Source: Zoogloea sp016790385 (GTDB lineage Bacteria > Pseudomonadota > Gammaproteobacteria > Burkholderiales > Rhodocyclaceae). Taken from it: a stretch of 64,000 nucleotides of DNA. The DNA is taken from the NCBI RefSeq assembly GCF_041916735.1, contig NZ_JAYRYY010000004.1; one strand, 5' to 3'. The notes beneath the pieces are model-generated. The model saw only the letters and a list, made by a program, of their open reading frames with translations, was not told the DNA's origin and did not search any database. The first letter of the stretch is position 1. Each line of letters begins with the position of its first letter. A program made the translations under genes and the position numbers. Positions 8,932-16,860 of the stretch are shown here, piece after piece.

Positions 8932-9647
8932 GACGCGCCCTTGTCACGGGCGCCAGCGGTGGTATCGGGGCTGCCATCGCCCGGCGTCTGGGTGCAGACG
9001 GACACCACGTAATCATCCACGCCAATCGCAACCCGGAGCGCGCCGCCGCCGTGCTGGCGGATATCCGGGGGGCGGGAGGCTCGGCCGAGGTGGTGAGCTT
9101 TGACCTCACGGATGCAGCCGCCACGACTGCTGCCGTGAACGCCATACTCGAAGCCGGCCCGGTCTCCATCCTGGTGAACAACGCCGGCCTCCACGCCGAC
9201 GCCGTATTTCCCGGCATGGGCCCGGACAAGTGGCAGCGGGTGATGGATGTAAACCTCAACGGCTTCTACAACGTCACCCAACCCCTCACGATGCCGATGA
9301 TCCGTGGCCGCTGGGGCCGCATCGTCACCATCACCTCCGTGGCGGGCCTGGTCGGCAACCGGGGGCAGGTCAACTACGCCGCAGCCAAAGGGGCACTCCA
9401 CGCCGCTACCAAGTCCCTCGCCCTCGAACTGGCCAACCGGGGCATCACCGTCAATGCGGTGGCCCCCGGGATCATCGCCACCGACATGATCGAGGGCAGT
9501 TTCGATCAGGCCACAATTGAGCGCCTGGTTCCCATGAAGCGAGCCGGCAAGCCCGAAGAAGTGGCCGATCTGGTGGCCTTCCTGGTCTCCGATCAGGCCA
9601 CTTACATCACCGGGCAGATCGTCTCGGTCAATGGCGGGATGGTCTGA
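8928..9647 (+). CDS. 3-oxoacyl-ACP reductase, FabG type (ApeQ-like)
   Basis: A 239-residue short-chain dehydrogenase with the NADP-binding TGASGGIG (residues 7-14), NNAG (84-87) and the catalytic set Ser137, Tyr150, Lys154 (SVAG...YAAAK). It reduces the 3-keto intermediate made by the neighbouring ketosynthase. The ATG at 8928 overlaps the stop of the dehydratase (ATGA). It is the last gene of the coupled plus-strand block. Confidence 0.92.
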   Translation: MRRALVTGASGGIGAAIARRLGADGHHVIIHANRNPERAAAVLADIRGAGGSAEVVSFDLTDAAATTAAVNAILEAGPVSILVNNAGLHADAVFPGMGPDKWQRVMDVNLNGFYNVTQPLTMPMIRGRWGRIVTITSVAGLVGNRGQVNYAAAKGALHAATKSLALELANRGITVNAVAPGIIATDMIEGSFDQATIERLVPMKRAGKPEEVADLVAFLVSDQATYITGQIVSVNGGMV

Positions 9648-9670
9648 GATGGAGCTCCATTCCAGCGACC

Positions 9671-9710
9671 CGCATCAAAATGCGGCGCGCGCTGGGCTTG
9701 CCAAGCCAGC
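9671..9710 (+). other. two small hairpins in the gap after the fabG-like gene
   Basis: The 90-base gap contains a 5-bp hairpin CGCAT-CAAA-ATGCG (9671-9684). A second, bulged hairpin of GCTG/CAGC and GCTT/AAGC arms around GCC lies at 9691-9710. A palindrome ATGGAGCTCCAT covers 9649-9660. There is no U-tract, so an intrinsic terminator is not supported. They may still mark the end of the polyene operon or stabilise its 3' end. Confidence 0.35.
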
Positions 9711-9737
9711 CAGTTCAGACAAGCATGGGCTGCCTGA

Positions 9738-11024
9738 ATGAGCACAGCCCCCCAGCTGGCGGCACAAGTGTCGGTCCATAAGGCTGAGTCCGTCCTTTTC
9801 TTCACCCTCCTGCAACTCACCGTGATCGTGCTGGCGGGCCGCATCGGGAGCATTCTTGCCCGCCGAGTCGGGCAATCATCGGCCGTCGGCGAGATCATCA
9901 TCGGGATCCTGCTGGGGCCATCATTGTTCGGCCTGCTGTTTCCCGGGGTCTTCGATCATGTATTCCGCTCCACGCCACCGGAGCCCATGCAGGTTCTCTC
10001 CCAGGTGGGCCTGATCCTGCTGATGTTCCAGATCGGCATCGAGTTCGACTTCTCCCACCTGTCGGAACGCCAGCACCGCCAGACGGTGCGCCGCGTCGCC
10101 CTGGCCGGGCTGGTGGCCCCCTTCACCCTGGGCCTGGGCTTTGGCTGGCTGGCGGCACCAGAGCTGTCGCCCCAGGCCAACCGGCTGGCGTCCGGGCTGT
10201 TCATCGCCACGGCCTTTTCCATCACCGCCCTCCCCATCCTCGGGCGAATCATGATCGAGTTCGGGCTCACCCGCCGCCCTATCGGCGTGATTGCCATCAG
10301 CGCCGCCGCCGTCAATGACGTGGTGGGATGGCTGCTGCTGGCCCTCGTGACGACCCTGACCCTGTCCCATTTTGATCCGGCCGACTTCACCCTGAAGGTC
10401 GTGCTGGTGATGGTGTTCATGCTGGCGGCCTGGTTCATCATCCGCCCCCTCATCAAATGGACGATACGGCGCACCGGCCATCACGGCCACCTCTCGCCCC
10501 ACCTCATGGGCCTGCTGCTGGCGGCCATCTTCCTGTGCGCGATGGTCACTTACAAGCTGGGCATCTTCGCCATCTTCGGGGGCTTCGTGATGGGGGTGCT
10601 GGTGCACGACGAGCCCGATCTGGTGGAGGCCTGGAAGGAGCGCATCGGCCACTTCGTGACCGTGTTCTTCCTGCCCATCTTCTTCACCTACACGGGCCTG
10701 CGCACCAACATCGGCGGGCTGGACAGCCTTGTGCTGTGGGGCTGGTGCCTGCTGACCATTGCCCTGGCCACCCTGGGCAAGTTCGGTGGCACCTATGTGG
10801 CGGCCCGCAGCTGCGGGCTCGATCATGCGGCCTCCAGCGTGCTGGGCATCATGATGAACACCCGCGCCCTGATGGAGTTGATCGTCATCAACGTGGGCTA
10901 CGACCTGGGCGTGATCTCCCAGGACATGTTCACCATGCTGGTACTGATGGCCATCGTCAGCACCGTGGTCACCACGCCGGGGCTGCGCCTCTGGCTACCC
11001 CGCATGGGTCCGGCCGGCCGCTGA
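9738..11024 (+). CDS. CPA2-family cation:proton antiporter (KefB-like membrane domain)
   Basis: A 428-residue, highly hydrophobic protein of the monovalent cation:proton antiporter-2 family, with about 12 membrane segments. The segment GEIIIGILLGPSLFG (about residues 54-68) and the helix holding VNDVVGWLLLAL (about 192-203), with the family's Asp near mid-membrane, are characteristic. It has no C-terminal TrkA-N domain. It lies between the plus-strand and minus-strand halves of the polyene cluster and converges on the glycosyltransferase gene. Any link to pigment export is inference. Confidence 0.87.
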   Translation: MSTAPQLAAQVSVHKAESVLFFTLLQLTVIVLAGRIGSILARRVGQSSAVGEIIIGILLGPSLFGLLFPGVFDHVFRSTPPEPMQVLSQVGLILLMFQIGIEFDFSHLSERQHRQTVRRVALAGLVAPFTLGLGFGWLAAPELSPQANRLASGLFIATAFSITALPILGRIMIEFGLTRRPIGVIAISAAAVNDVVGWLLLALVTTLTLSHFDPADFTLKVVLVMVFMLAAWFIIRPLIKWTIRRTGHHGHLSPHLMGLLLAAIFLCAMVTYKLGIFAIFGGFVMGVLVHDEPDLVEAWKERIGHFVTVFFLPIFFTYTGLRTNIGGLDSLVLWGWCLLTIALATLGKFGGTYVAARSCGLDHAASSVLGIMMNTRALMELIVINVGYDLGVISQDMFTMLVLMAIVSTVVTTPGLRLWLPRMGPAGR

Positions 11025-11042
11025 GACGGCCCGGCGGACCGC

Positions 11043-11801
11043 TCACCTGCCACTCAGGCGGCGCACAGCCAGGCGCGGCAAGCGCAGCAGAAAGCCCATG
11101 AACAACCGGGTGTGCATCCAGGTGAGCAGGCGGTTGTCACGGAAATAGCGGAAGTGGGACACCCCACCCTCGTCGCTGCGGAAATAGCGCACCGGGGCGG
11201 GCAGGTTGATCGGCCGCACCCCCGCCCAGGCCAGGCGCACCACCGCCTCGGGGTCGAAGTCGAAGCGCCGCATCCAGCGCTGGCTGCGCATGATCCGCTC
11301 GAGTGGCGCGATGGGGTAGACCCGGAAGCCGAACAGGGAGTCACCGATGCCCATCCACAGGGTTTCCAGGTTGGCCCACCAGTTGGAGATCTCCCGCCCC
11401 TTCACCCGCAACTGCGGTGCCGCCGCATCAAACACCGGCTTGCCGAGCACCATGCATGCCGGATCGCGGGCCGAAGCCTGCATGAACTCGGGAATGCAGT
11501 GCGCCGGATGCTGGCCGTCGGAGTCCATCGTCAGCACGTGGGTGAAACCCGCAGCAGCAGCAGCCGTCAGCCCTTCCAGGACTGCGGCGCCCTTGCCCCG
11601 GTTCTCCGGCAGCTGGATGACCCGCAGACCGGGGTCCGTCGCGGCCATGGCCCGCAGGCGCTCGGGACTGCCGTCGGTGCTGCCGTCGATCACCACCCAT
11701 ACCGGATTCCAGTGGGCGCGCGCCTCCCGAACGGTGGAGTCGACCTTCGGGCCGGGGTTGTAGCTGGGAATCATGACCAGGTGGGATGACGAGGCTTGCA
11801 T
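11043..11801 (-). CDS. family 2 glycosyltransferase
   Basis: A 252-residue GT-A fold glycosyltransferase. It shows IPSYNPGP at the start, VVIDGSTDGS (about 36-45), ENRGKGAAVLEG (66-77) and the metal-binding DSDGQH (93-98). It starts at the ATG at 11801, overlapping the stop of the upstream acyltransferase (ATGA). Homologues occur in aryl polyene and xanthomonadin clusters, where a sugar is added to the lipid. The donor and acceptor are not evident. Confidence 0.86.
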   Translation of the reverse strand: MQASSSHLVMIPSYNPGPKVDSTVREARAHWNPVWVVIDGSTDGSPERLRAMAATDPGLRVIQLPENRGKGAAVLEGLTAAAAAGFTHVLTMDSDGQHPAHCIPEFMQASARDPACMVLGKPVFDAAAPQLRVKGREISNWWANLETLWMGIGDSLFGFRVYPIAPLERIMRSQRWMRRFDFDPEAVVRLAWAGVRPINLPAPVRYFRSDEGGVSHFRYFRDNRLLTWMHTRLFMGFLLRLPRLAVRRLSGR

Positions 11802-12613
11802 CACAATGCAGGGCTTTCTTTGGTGGTGCGGGGCGGCATGGCACTGGCAGCCTGGGACTTGGCCAGGGTCGTGCGGTAGTAATCGCCCATCTCGTTGGTA
11901 AAGGCCAGCACCCGCGTCGGCGCCTCGAAACGCTGCCCCAGACGGACGCTGAATCGCAAGGGCAGCTCCGGCTTGCGGAAGAGGGGCCAAGCCTTGCCCA
12001 GATAGGGCGAGCTGAACTCGATGAACAGGGTCTGCACGGGGGTCTGCGCATGTCGCGCGATGAGGCCCGCCGCGTTGGTGCACCCATCAAAGGGAAAGTT
12101 CGACGTGCGTGACCCCTCGGGAAATATCACCAGGTGAGCCCCCGCCCGAAGCGCCCGGGTCGCCCGCCGGACCATCCGCACTGGCTTGTCGTTGTGGATG
12201 TAACGGGCCAGACGGGCCGCCGCGCCGAGGAGGATGTTGTCCATGAGCGTAGCCTTCATGATGCACACCGCATTCGGCAGACGTGACACGATCAGCACAA
12301 CGTCAAGGAGCGACGGGTGATTGGCCACGACCACCAGGGAAGACTCCCGGCGCAGGGAGTCCAGCGCCTTCAGGTCGAAACTGCAGGCACAGAACACGCT
12401 CAGGAAATGCAGGTAAAGACGGAAGCCGATCATGATGGCCATGCGGCCGACGAAGCTCCCCATGCGACGCGGCAAAACGCTGAAGACCAGTGCAAACGGC
12501 AACCACACCAGGCAGATCAGGGCCAGCGCCCCCAGGCCCAGCACCATGGCGACATATTCGTAGGCCGTCCATATCAGCTTGCCACACCGGGCCAGCGGGT
12601 TAGTCATCAACAT
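11801..12613 (-). CDS. PlsC-like 1-acyl-glycerophosphate-type acyltransferase
   Basis: A 270-residue protein with two N-terminal hydrophobic stretches. The PlsC signatures are NHPSLLD (98-104, an HX4D motif) and FPEGSR (164-169). Two ATG codons (12613 and 12607) could serve as start. The 5' end overlaps the OmpV-like gene and the 3' end overlaps the glycosyltransferase, so all three are probably co-expressed. Its role is likely transfer of an acyl chain, perhaps the polyene, to a glycerol-type head group. Confidence 0.86.
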   Translation of the reverse strand: MLMTNPLARCGKLIWTAYEYVAMVLGLGALALICLVWLPFALVFSVLPRRMGSFVGRMAIMIGFRLYLHFLSVFCACSFDLKALDSLRRESSLVVVANHPSLLDVVLIVSRLPNAVCIMKATLMDNILLGAAARLARYIHNDKPVRMVRRATRALRAGAHLVIFPEGSRTSNFPFDGCTNAAGLIARHAQTPVQTLFIEFSSPYLGKAWPLFRKPELPLRFSVRLGQRFEAPTRVLAFTNEMGDYYRTTLAKSQAASAMPPRTTKESPAL

Positions 12614-13439
12614 TCACCCGTTCACTCGATTCGCCGAAAATCCACGCCACGGCAACACCCGCAGCCAGGTAGTGGTCGCGGGCCGCCAGGGGGCTGTCAT
12701 CGAAGGCCGCATGTTGCAGCATGTCATACCGGACGAAGGCGCCCACCCAGTGGCGCGGATAGCGCCGCGACAGGGCGGCCAGCACCTGGGTGCCGCTGTA
12801 ACCGCCGCTGGCCGCATACACCGGGCGATCCGGGCGGGCCTCGGCGGGGCTGACCTGATAGTAGTAGGCGTGCTGGCGACGGGTTGCAAAAATAGGCCCG
12901 CTGCGCACACCGAGACGCCATCCGGGCAGACCGGCGGGATCCACCATATCCAGGTTCAAAGCCGGCGAAAACACCCAGCCGGCGTGGCGGGGAGGGCTGC
13001 TCAGGGTAAAGGCGCTGCGCACCGGGAGAATGAGCTTGAGCTGCTGGGCGCGATCGGGGCTGCGCCAGAGGGTGAGATCGAGCTGCGGACCGATCTCGAC
13101 GGTGGCGTCCAGATCGGCCATGCCGCTACGCGCGGTGCTGTTGTCCTTGCTCACCGGGGGCGAGGCCCCAAGACTGACGCCCAGATCCACTCGGTCGGAA
13201 TCGAAGAGGACACCACGCACACCCTGGCGGTCCGCGCGCAGGTAACGCCCGTGGTAGATGAAATAGGGCACCGGCAGGACCAGCTCGCGGGATTCGGCCG
13301 CACCGCGCCAGGACGGCAGATGCATCACGCCCACACCGGCGCCGACCTCCCACATGGGCTTGTCGGCGGCCGCCGCGGCACCACTGGCCAGCAGCGCCGC
13401 ACATGCCATCACCATGCAAGCAGACGAAAACAATCTCAT
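12600..13439 (-). CDS. MipA/OmpV-family outer membrane protein
   Basis: A 279-residue protein with a signal peptide of about 25 residues (ending ASGAAAAADK). The body is rich in alternating beta-strand patterns, and the start of the mature part (MWEVGAGVGVMHLPSWRG) is typical of the MipA/OmpV family. It ends in a strand with an acidic tail rather than a classical terminal aromatic. It overlaps the acyltransferase gene by 14 bases. It may form an outer membrane scaffold or pore for pigment placement; that role is inferred from location only. Confidence 0.8.
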   Translation of the reverse strand: MRLFSSACMVMACAALLASGAAAAADKPMWEVGAGVGVMHLPSWRGAAESRELVLPVPYFIYHGRYLRADRQGVRGVLFDSDRVDLGVSLGASPPVSKDNSTARSGMADLDATVEIGPQLDLTLWRSPDRAQQLKLILPVRSAFTLSSPPRHAGWVFSPALNLDMVDPAGLPGWRLGVRSGPIFATRRQHAYYYQVSPAEARPDRPVYAASGGYSGTQVLAALSRRYPRHWVGAFVRYDMLQHAAFDDSPLAARDHYLAAGVAVAWIFGESSERVNVDD

Positions 13440-13446
13440 GAAAAAC

Positions 13447-14466
13447 TCAACTCAGTAGGTGGCAGGCCTGGGCCTCGACTTCGACCAGCAAATCGGCACG
13501 ACACACGTCGGCCTGGAGATAGACCCGTTGCGCCGTGTCCCCCAGGCCCCGGGCCAGCTCGGCCTGCACCGGGGCCAGGTGCTCGGGGTTACGCACATAC
13601 ACCCGTGCGCTGAGCTCGGGCAGGCGGTAGGCCGGGCCGGCACTACAGCGGCTGGCTTCGGCCAGAAGCGCATCCAGGTTGGCCAGAAGCTCCCGGGTCT
13701 GGGCCACCGGGTCACCCGGATGCATGCTCTGGTGACCGACAATGCTGGCCGTCCCCGACACAAACAGCCACTCCGCCCCGGCGTAGCCACCGAGAGCCGC
13801 CCGGGAGAAGGTCGGGCTGCACGGACCGTAATCCGCGGGATAGCGAAACGCGCTGAGCTGACGCGGATTCTCGATGGACCGGGTGGGCGTGCGCCCGGCG
13901 AGGAAGGCCACGCTGAGCGGGCCACCGCTCACACCCAGGGCACTGGCCGCCGGAATGCTGTCCATCACCAGGCGCCCCGCCGCTTCAAAAGCGCGGTGGC
14001 GCCCGATATTGAACTGCCGATAACGCTCGAGGCCGTCGGTTTCGCGATTGATATGGGGTAGGTAGTTCCAGATGCGCCACAGATGGGGATAACCCTCCTC
14101 CCCGAGGAGCCTGAACACGGCTTCATACGCCTGCTGGGCCGCGCGTTGCAGCACCGGGCTGCCGTCATCACCCAGTACGAAAACGTCCTCGGCGACCTCG
14201 ATGACGCCGAAGAGCAAGCCACCGTCATGCCGGTAACGCACACCATGGCGGGAGCCTGCAAGGGTCGGGCCAGCCCCTGTCCAGGCCTCGACAGCTTCAC
14301 CAAGCAGACAGGGAGCATGCAGCTGCTGACACGGCAGGCTTTGCGGGAGCGCCGTCGGCCCGGCCAGCCCTATCCACGACAGGCCCAGGAGGGCGGGGTC
14401 AAGCGCCCCCCCTGCGAGCGCCGCACCGGACAGAAAACGGTGCAGCCCATGCCCCACGCCCGTCAC
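13447..14466 (-). CDS. chorismatase / hydroxybenzoate synthase, XanB2-FkbO-Hyg5 family
   Basis: A 339-residue protein of the chorismatase family (formerly 'pteridine-dependent deoxygenase-like'). It has a YPHLWRIWNYLPHIN segment and the ERYRQFNIGRHRAFE segment expected of that family, on a RidA-related C-terminal fold. Known members hydrolyse or rearrange chorismate. XanB2 of Xanthomonas makes 3- and 4-hydroxybenzoate, the latter feeding xanthomonadin and ubiquinone. Here it would supply the aryl starter for the ligase at 2-1087. It starts at a GTG overlapping the stop of the halogenase-like gene. Whether the product is 3- or 4-hydroxybenzoate cannot be told from these motifs. Confidence 0.85.
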   Translation of the reverse strand: MTGVGHGLHRFLSGAALAGGALDPALLGLSWIGLAGPTALPQSLPCQQLHAPCLLGEAVEAWTGAGPTLAGSRHGVRYRHDGGLLFGVIEVAEDVFVLGDDGSPVLQRAAQQAYEAVFRLLGEEGYPHLWRIWNYLPHINRETDGLERYRQFNIGRHRAFEAAGRLVMDSIPAASALGVSGGPLSVAFLAGRTPTRSIENPRQLSAFRYPADYGPCSPTFSRAALGGYAGAEWLFVSGTASIVGHQSMHPGDPVAQTRELLANLDALLAEASRCSAGPAYRLPELSARVYVRNPEHLAPVQAELARGLGDTAQRVYLQADVCRADLLVEVEAQACHLLS

Positions 14467-15776
14467 TGACCAATCCCCAGGCCGGCGTCATCCACCGGCC
14501 GGATGTTGATCCGGCGCTTGCGCCAGCCCTTTAGGGATTGGCGCAGATTACCGAGGAAGGAAAGGTAGTAAATGATCTTGAAGATCCGCAGCGGTCGCCA
14601 GATCGGGGTGCTGCCATAGATGTCGCCGGCGAGCACGGAGAGCAGCGCCTCCTTGACCCGGAACACGTTGCGCGGCGCCATGAAGATGTTGCGCATGGTG
14701 GGGTTGGTGATGCGGTAGATGAACCAGGAGAACACCTCCGGCCCATGCCGCACCACCCGATCGAACTCGGCCAGTGCCGTGGCAGCCTCGGCCGGGCGGG
14801 ACAGGCAGGTATCAATGGCTTTGGCCCCGGCGAAGCCGCTGTTCATGGCCAGCATCACTCCGGACGAGAACACCGGATCGATGAAGGCAAAGGCATCACC
14901 GAGCATCAGGTAGTTGGGGCCGTGGTTGCGCTCCGACACATAAGAGAAGTTGCCCGTGGCCTCCGCCTCGGTGACCATTTCCGCATCCTTGAGGCGTTCC
15001 GCAAGCGGCGGACAGCTGGCGATGGTGTCGAGCAGGAAGGTCGACATGCTCCGCCCGGCCCGGGTCTTCATGTAATACGGCCAGACGGTGGCACCGATGC
15101 TGGTCAAGCCATCGGAAAGGGGAATGAACCAGAACCAGCCGTGATCGAACCAGAAGATGGTGATGTTGCCTTCGGCCTGGCCCTCATGGCGGCGGGCGCC
15201 GGCAAAATGGGCGTACATGGCCGAACTGTTGTGGCGCGGATTGCGGTGCTTGATCTGGAAGCGGTTGGCCAGAAAGGTATCGCGCCCCGACGCATCGACC
15301 ACAAAGCGAGCCTGCCAGTGAAGCTCCCGTCCATCGTCATGGGTAGCCCGGACCACTGCACCTGAGTCGCCCGACTGAAAATCCACCGCCCCCACCTTGC
15401 ATCCTTCAATGACCTCGACCCCTTCGCGGGCCGCGTTGCGGATCAGGATATGGTCGAAATCGGCGCGCTTGACCTGGTAGGCCATGGGCAAGGATTTGTC
15501 GAAGGCGTCGGCAAAACGAAACTCCTGCCCGTGCTCATGCCATGGCGAGACAAACTCCGCCCCCCACTTTTCCATGCCGATCGCCCTGACCTCGTCGGCC
15601 ACCCCGAGCGCGTCGAGCAGCGGCAGATTGGCGGGCAGCAGGGATTCACCGATATGGAAACGGGGGTGCCGGGCCTTCTCGAGCAGGACCACCTTGTAGC
15701 CCTTTCGGGCCAGCAGTGGCGCGACCGTACTGCCCGCCGGGCCACCACCGATCACCAGCACGTCGCACGTTTTCAT
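14463..15776 (-). CDS. FAD-dependent halogenase-like oxidoreductase
   Basis: A 437-residue flavoprotein starting at the ATG at 15776, which directly precedes the dinucleotide-binding GGGPAGS (10-16). HPRFHIGESLLP (37-48) is typical of the tryptophan-halogenase superfamily. It also carries both halogenase hallmarks: WFWFIP (214-219, the WxWxIP motif) and FIDPVFSSG (298-306). Lys70 in MEKWGAEF is a candidate for the catalytic lysine. Homologues occur in xanthomonadin-type loci, whose pigments are brominated. Simple hydroxylation or oxidation remains possible. It is followed by, and coupled to, the chorismatase gene. Confidence 0.84.
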   Translation of the reverse strand: MKTCDVLVIGGGPAGSTVAPLLARKGYKVVLLEKARHPRFHIGESLLPANLPLLDALGVADEVRAIGMEKWGAEFVSPWHEHGQEFRFADAFDKSLPMAYQVKRADFDHILIRNAAREGVEVIEGCKVGAVDFQSGDSGAVVRATHDDGRELHWQARFVVDASGRDTFLANRFQIKHRNPRHNSSAMYAHFAGARRHEGQAEGNITIFWFDHGWFWFIPLSDGLTSIGATVWPYYMKTRAGRSMSTFLLDTIASCPPLAERLKDAEMVTEAEATGNFSYVSERNHGPNYLMLGDAFAFIDPVFSSGVMLAMNSGFAGAKAIDTCLSRPAEAATALAEFDRVVRHGPEVFSWFIYRITNPTMRNIFMAPRNVFRVKEALLSVLAGDIYGSTPIWRPLRIFKIIYYLSFLGNLRQSLKGWRKRRINIRPVDDAGLGIGQ

Positions 15777-15816
15777 TCCTGCCACCAAATCTTCCCCAAA
15801 TTCAGGCTCAAAAATA

Positions 15817-16590
15817 TCAATCCCCCGCATGCCGGGCCAGTCCGGCATCACGATTACGCTGCACCCCTTTACCCTCGCCCCCCCTTCGAACGCGCCACAG
15901 TCCAGGCGAGAAGAGCGCCGCGACTGCGGCGAGCGCAGCTCCCGCCAACACGTCATACATAACGTGTTGCTTGGTCGCAAGCGTCGAGAAAACGATCAAG
16001 GCACTCCACAACCAGTTCGCCCAAAACCAGGCCGGGCTGCAACCCAGCTCACGCAACTCCCGCCCCAACCAGAGCGCCGAATAGAGTGCCGCAGCCACGT
16101 GCAAGGACGGACAGGCATTGCCACCGGGATCTATCCCCTTAAGCAGCGCATAACCCGGGTACTGCCCCCAATCCACCGCACTTGGCGGGACCGCAGTGGG
16201 CCAGAACACATAGCAAAGCAGCCCGGCGCCGCACATGCAGCCCATGTGCAAGCCAAGGCTGAACAGCCGCTTCAGGCCTGGGGCAAGCGCCGCGGGCAGG
16301 GATACATAGATCCACAGGGAAGCATAAACCGCCAGCGCCCAAGGCTGAAAACCCACCAGTCGATCAACCCAGGTCAGGGGCATCTCGAACACCGGGGCTG
16401 GCGGATGGTGGAGCAGGTCGAGATAGGCCAGGAAAAAAACATACATGAAAAGACTGGTACCGATTGCCTTGAACCACCACCAGTGCCGTAACTGCCGACC
16501 GATCCGGGAAAGGATGAATGACGCACCGCCTTGCTGCCTTCGTGTCTCAAGACACTCCGACTCATCGAGCGGAAGCTGGCGTGGTTCCAA
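15817..16590 (-). CDS. PAP2-family membrane phosphatase
   Basis: A 257-residue protein with about six membrane helices and the PAP2 catalytic motifs: CPSLHVAAAL (about 159-168) and the downstream ATKQHVMYDVLAG, giving the HX3D pair. This subfamily resembles the Aur1/inositol-phosphotransferase-like branch, and lacks an obvious first KxxxxxxRP motif. It is the first gene of the minus-strand half of the polyene cluster and ends 40 bases before the halogenase-like gene. Removal of phosphate from a lipid head group is the likely reaction; the substrate is unknown. Confidence 0.78.
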   Translation of the reverse strand: MEPRQLPLDESECLETRRQQGGASFILSRIGRQLRHWWWFKAIGTSLFMYVFFLAYLDLLHHPPAPVFEMPLTWVDRLVGFQPWALAVYASLWIYVSLPAALAPGLKRLFSLGLHMGCMCGAGLLCYVFWPTAVPPSAVDWGQYPGYALLKGIDPGGNACPSLHVAAALYSALWLGRELRELGCSPAWFWANWLWSALIVFSTLATKQHVMYDVLAGAALAAVAALFSPGLWRVRRGGEGKGVQRNRDAGLARHAGD

Positions 16591-16860
16591 CGGTCAAACT
16601 CCAGGGAATGTCGGCATGCCGTTGAACGCGGCGGAAACCAGGATTTTCAAGCAAGCATATTACGCGATCACTCCGAAGACGCGCCATTCGCGGGCCGACC
16701 TACATTCAACATACCGGAACCCAATCGACCATCAGGGTATCCAAGCATTGAACTGCCGCGCCCCGGCAGCCAGACTCGCCTTGCAACACCTCCGCGACCG
16801 GGCCCACAAGGCCCGCCCCGCGAACGGAACAAGAACACGATTTTTGCGAGGAAACCCACC

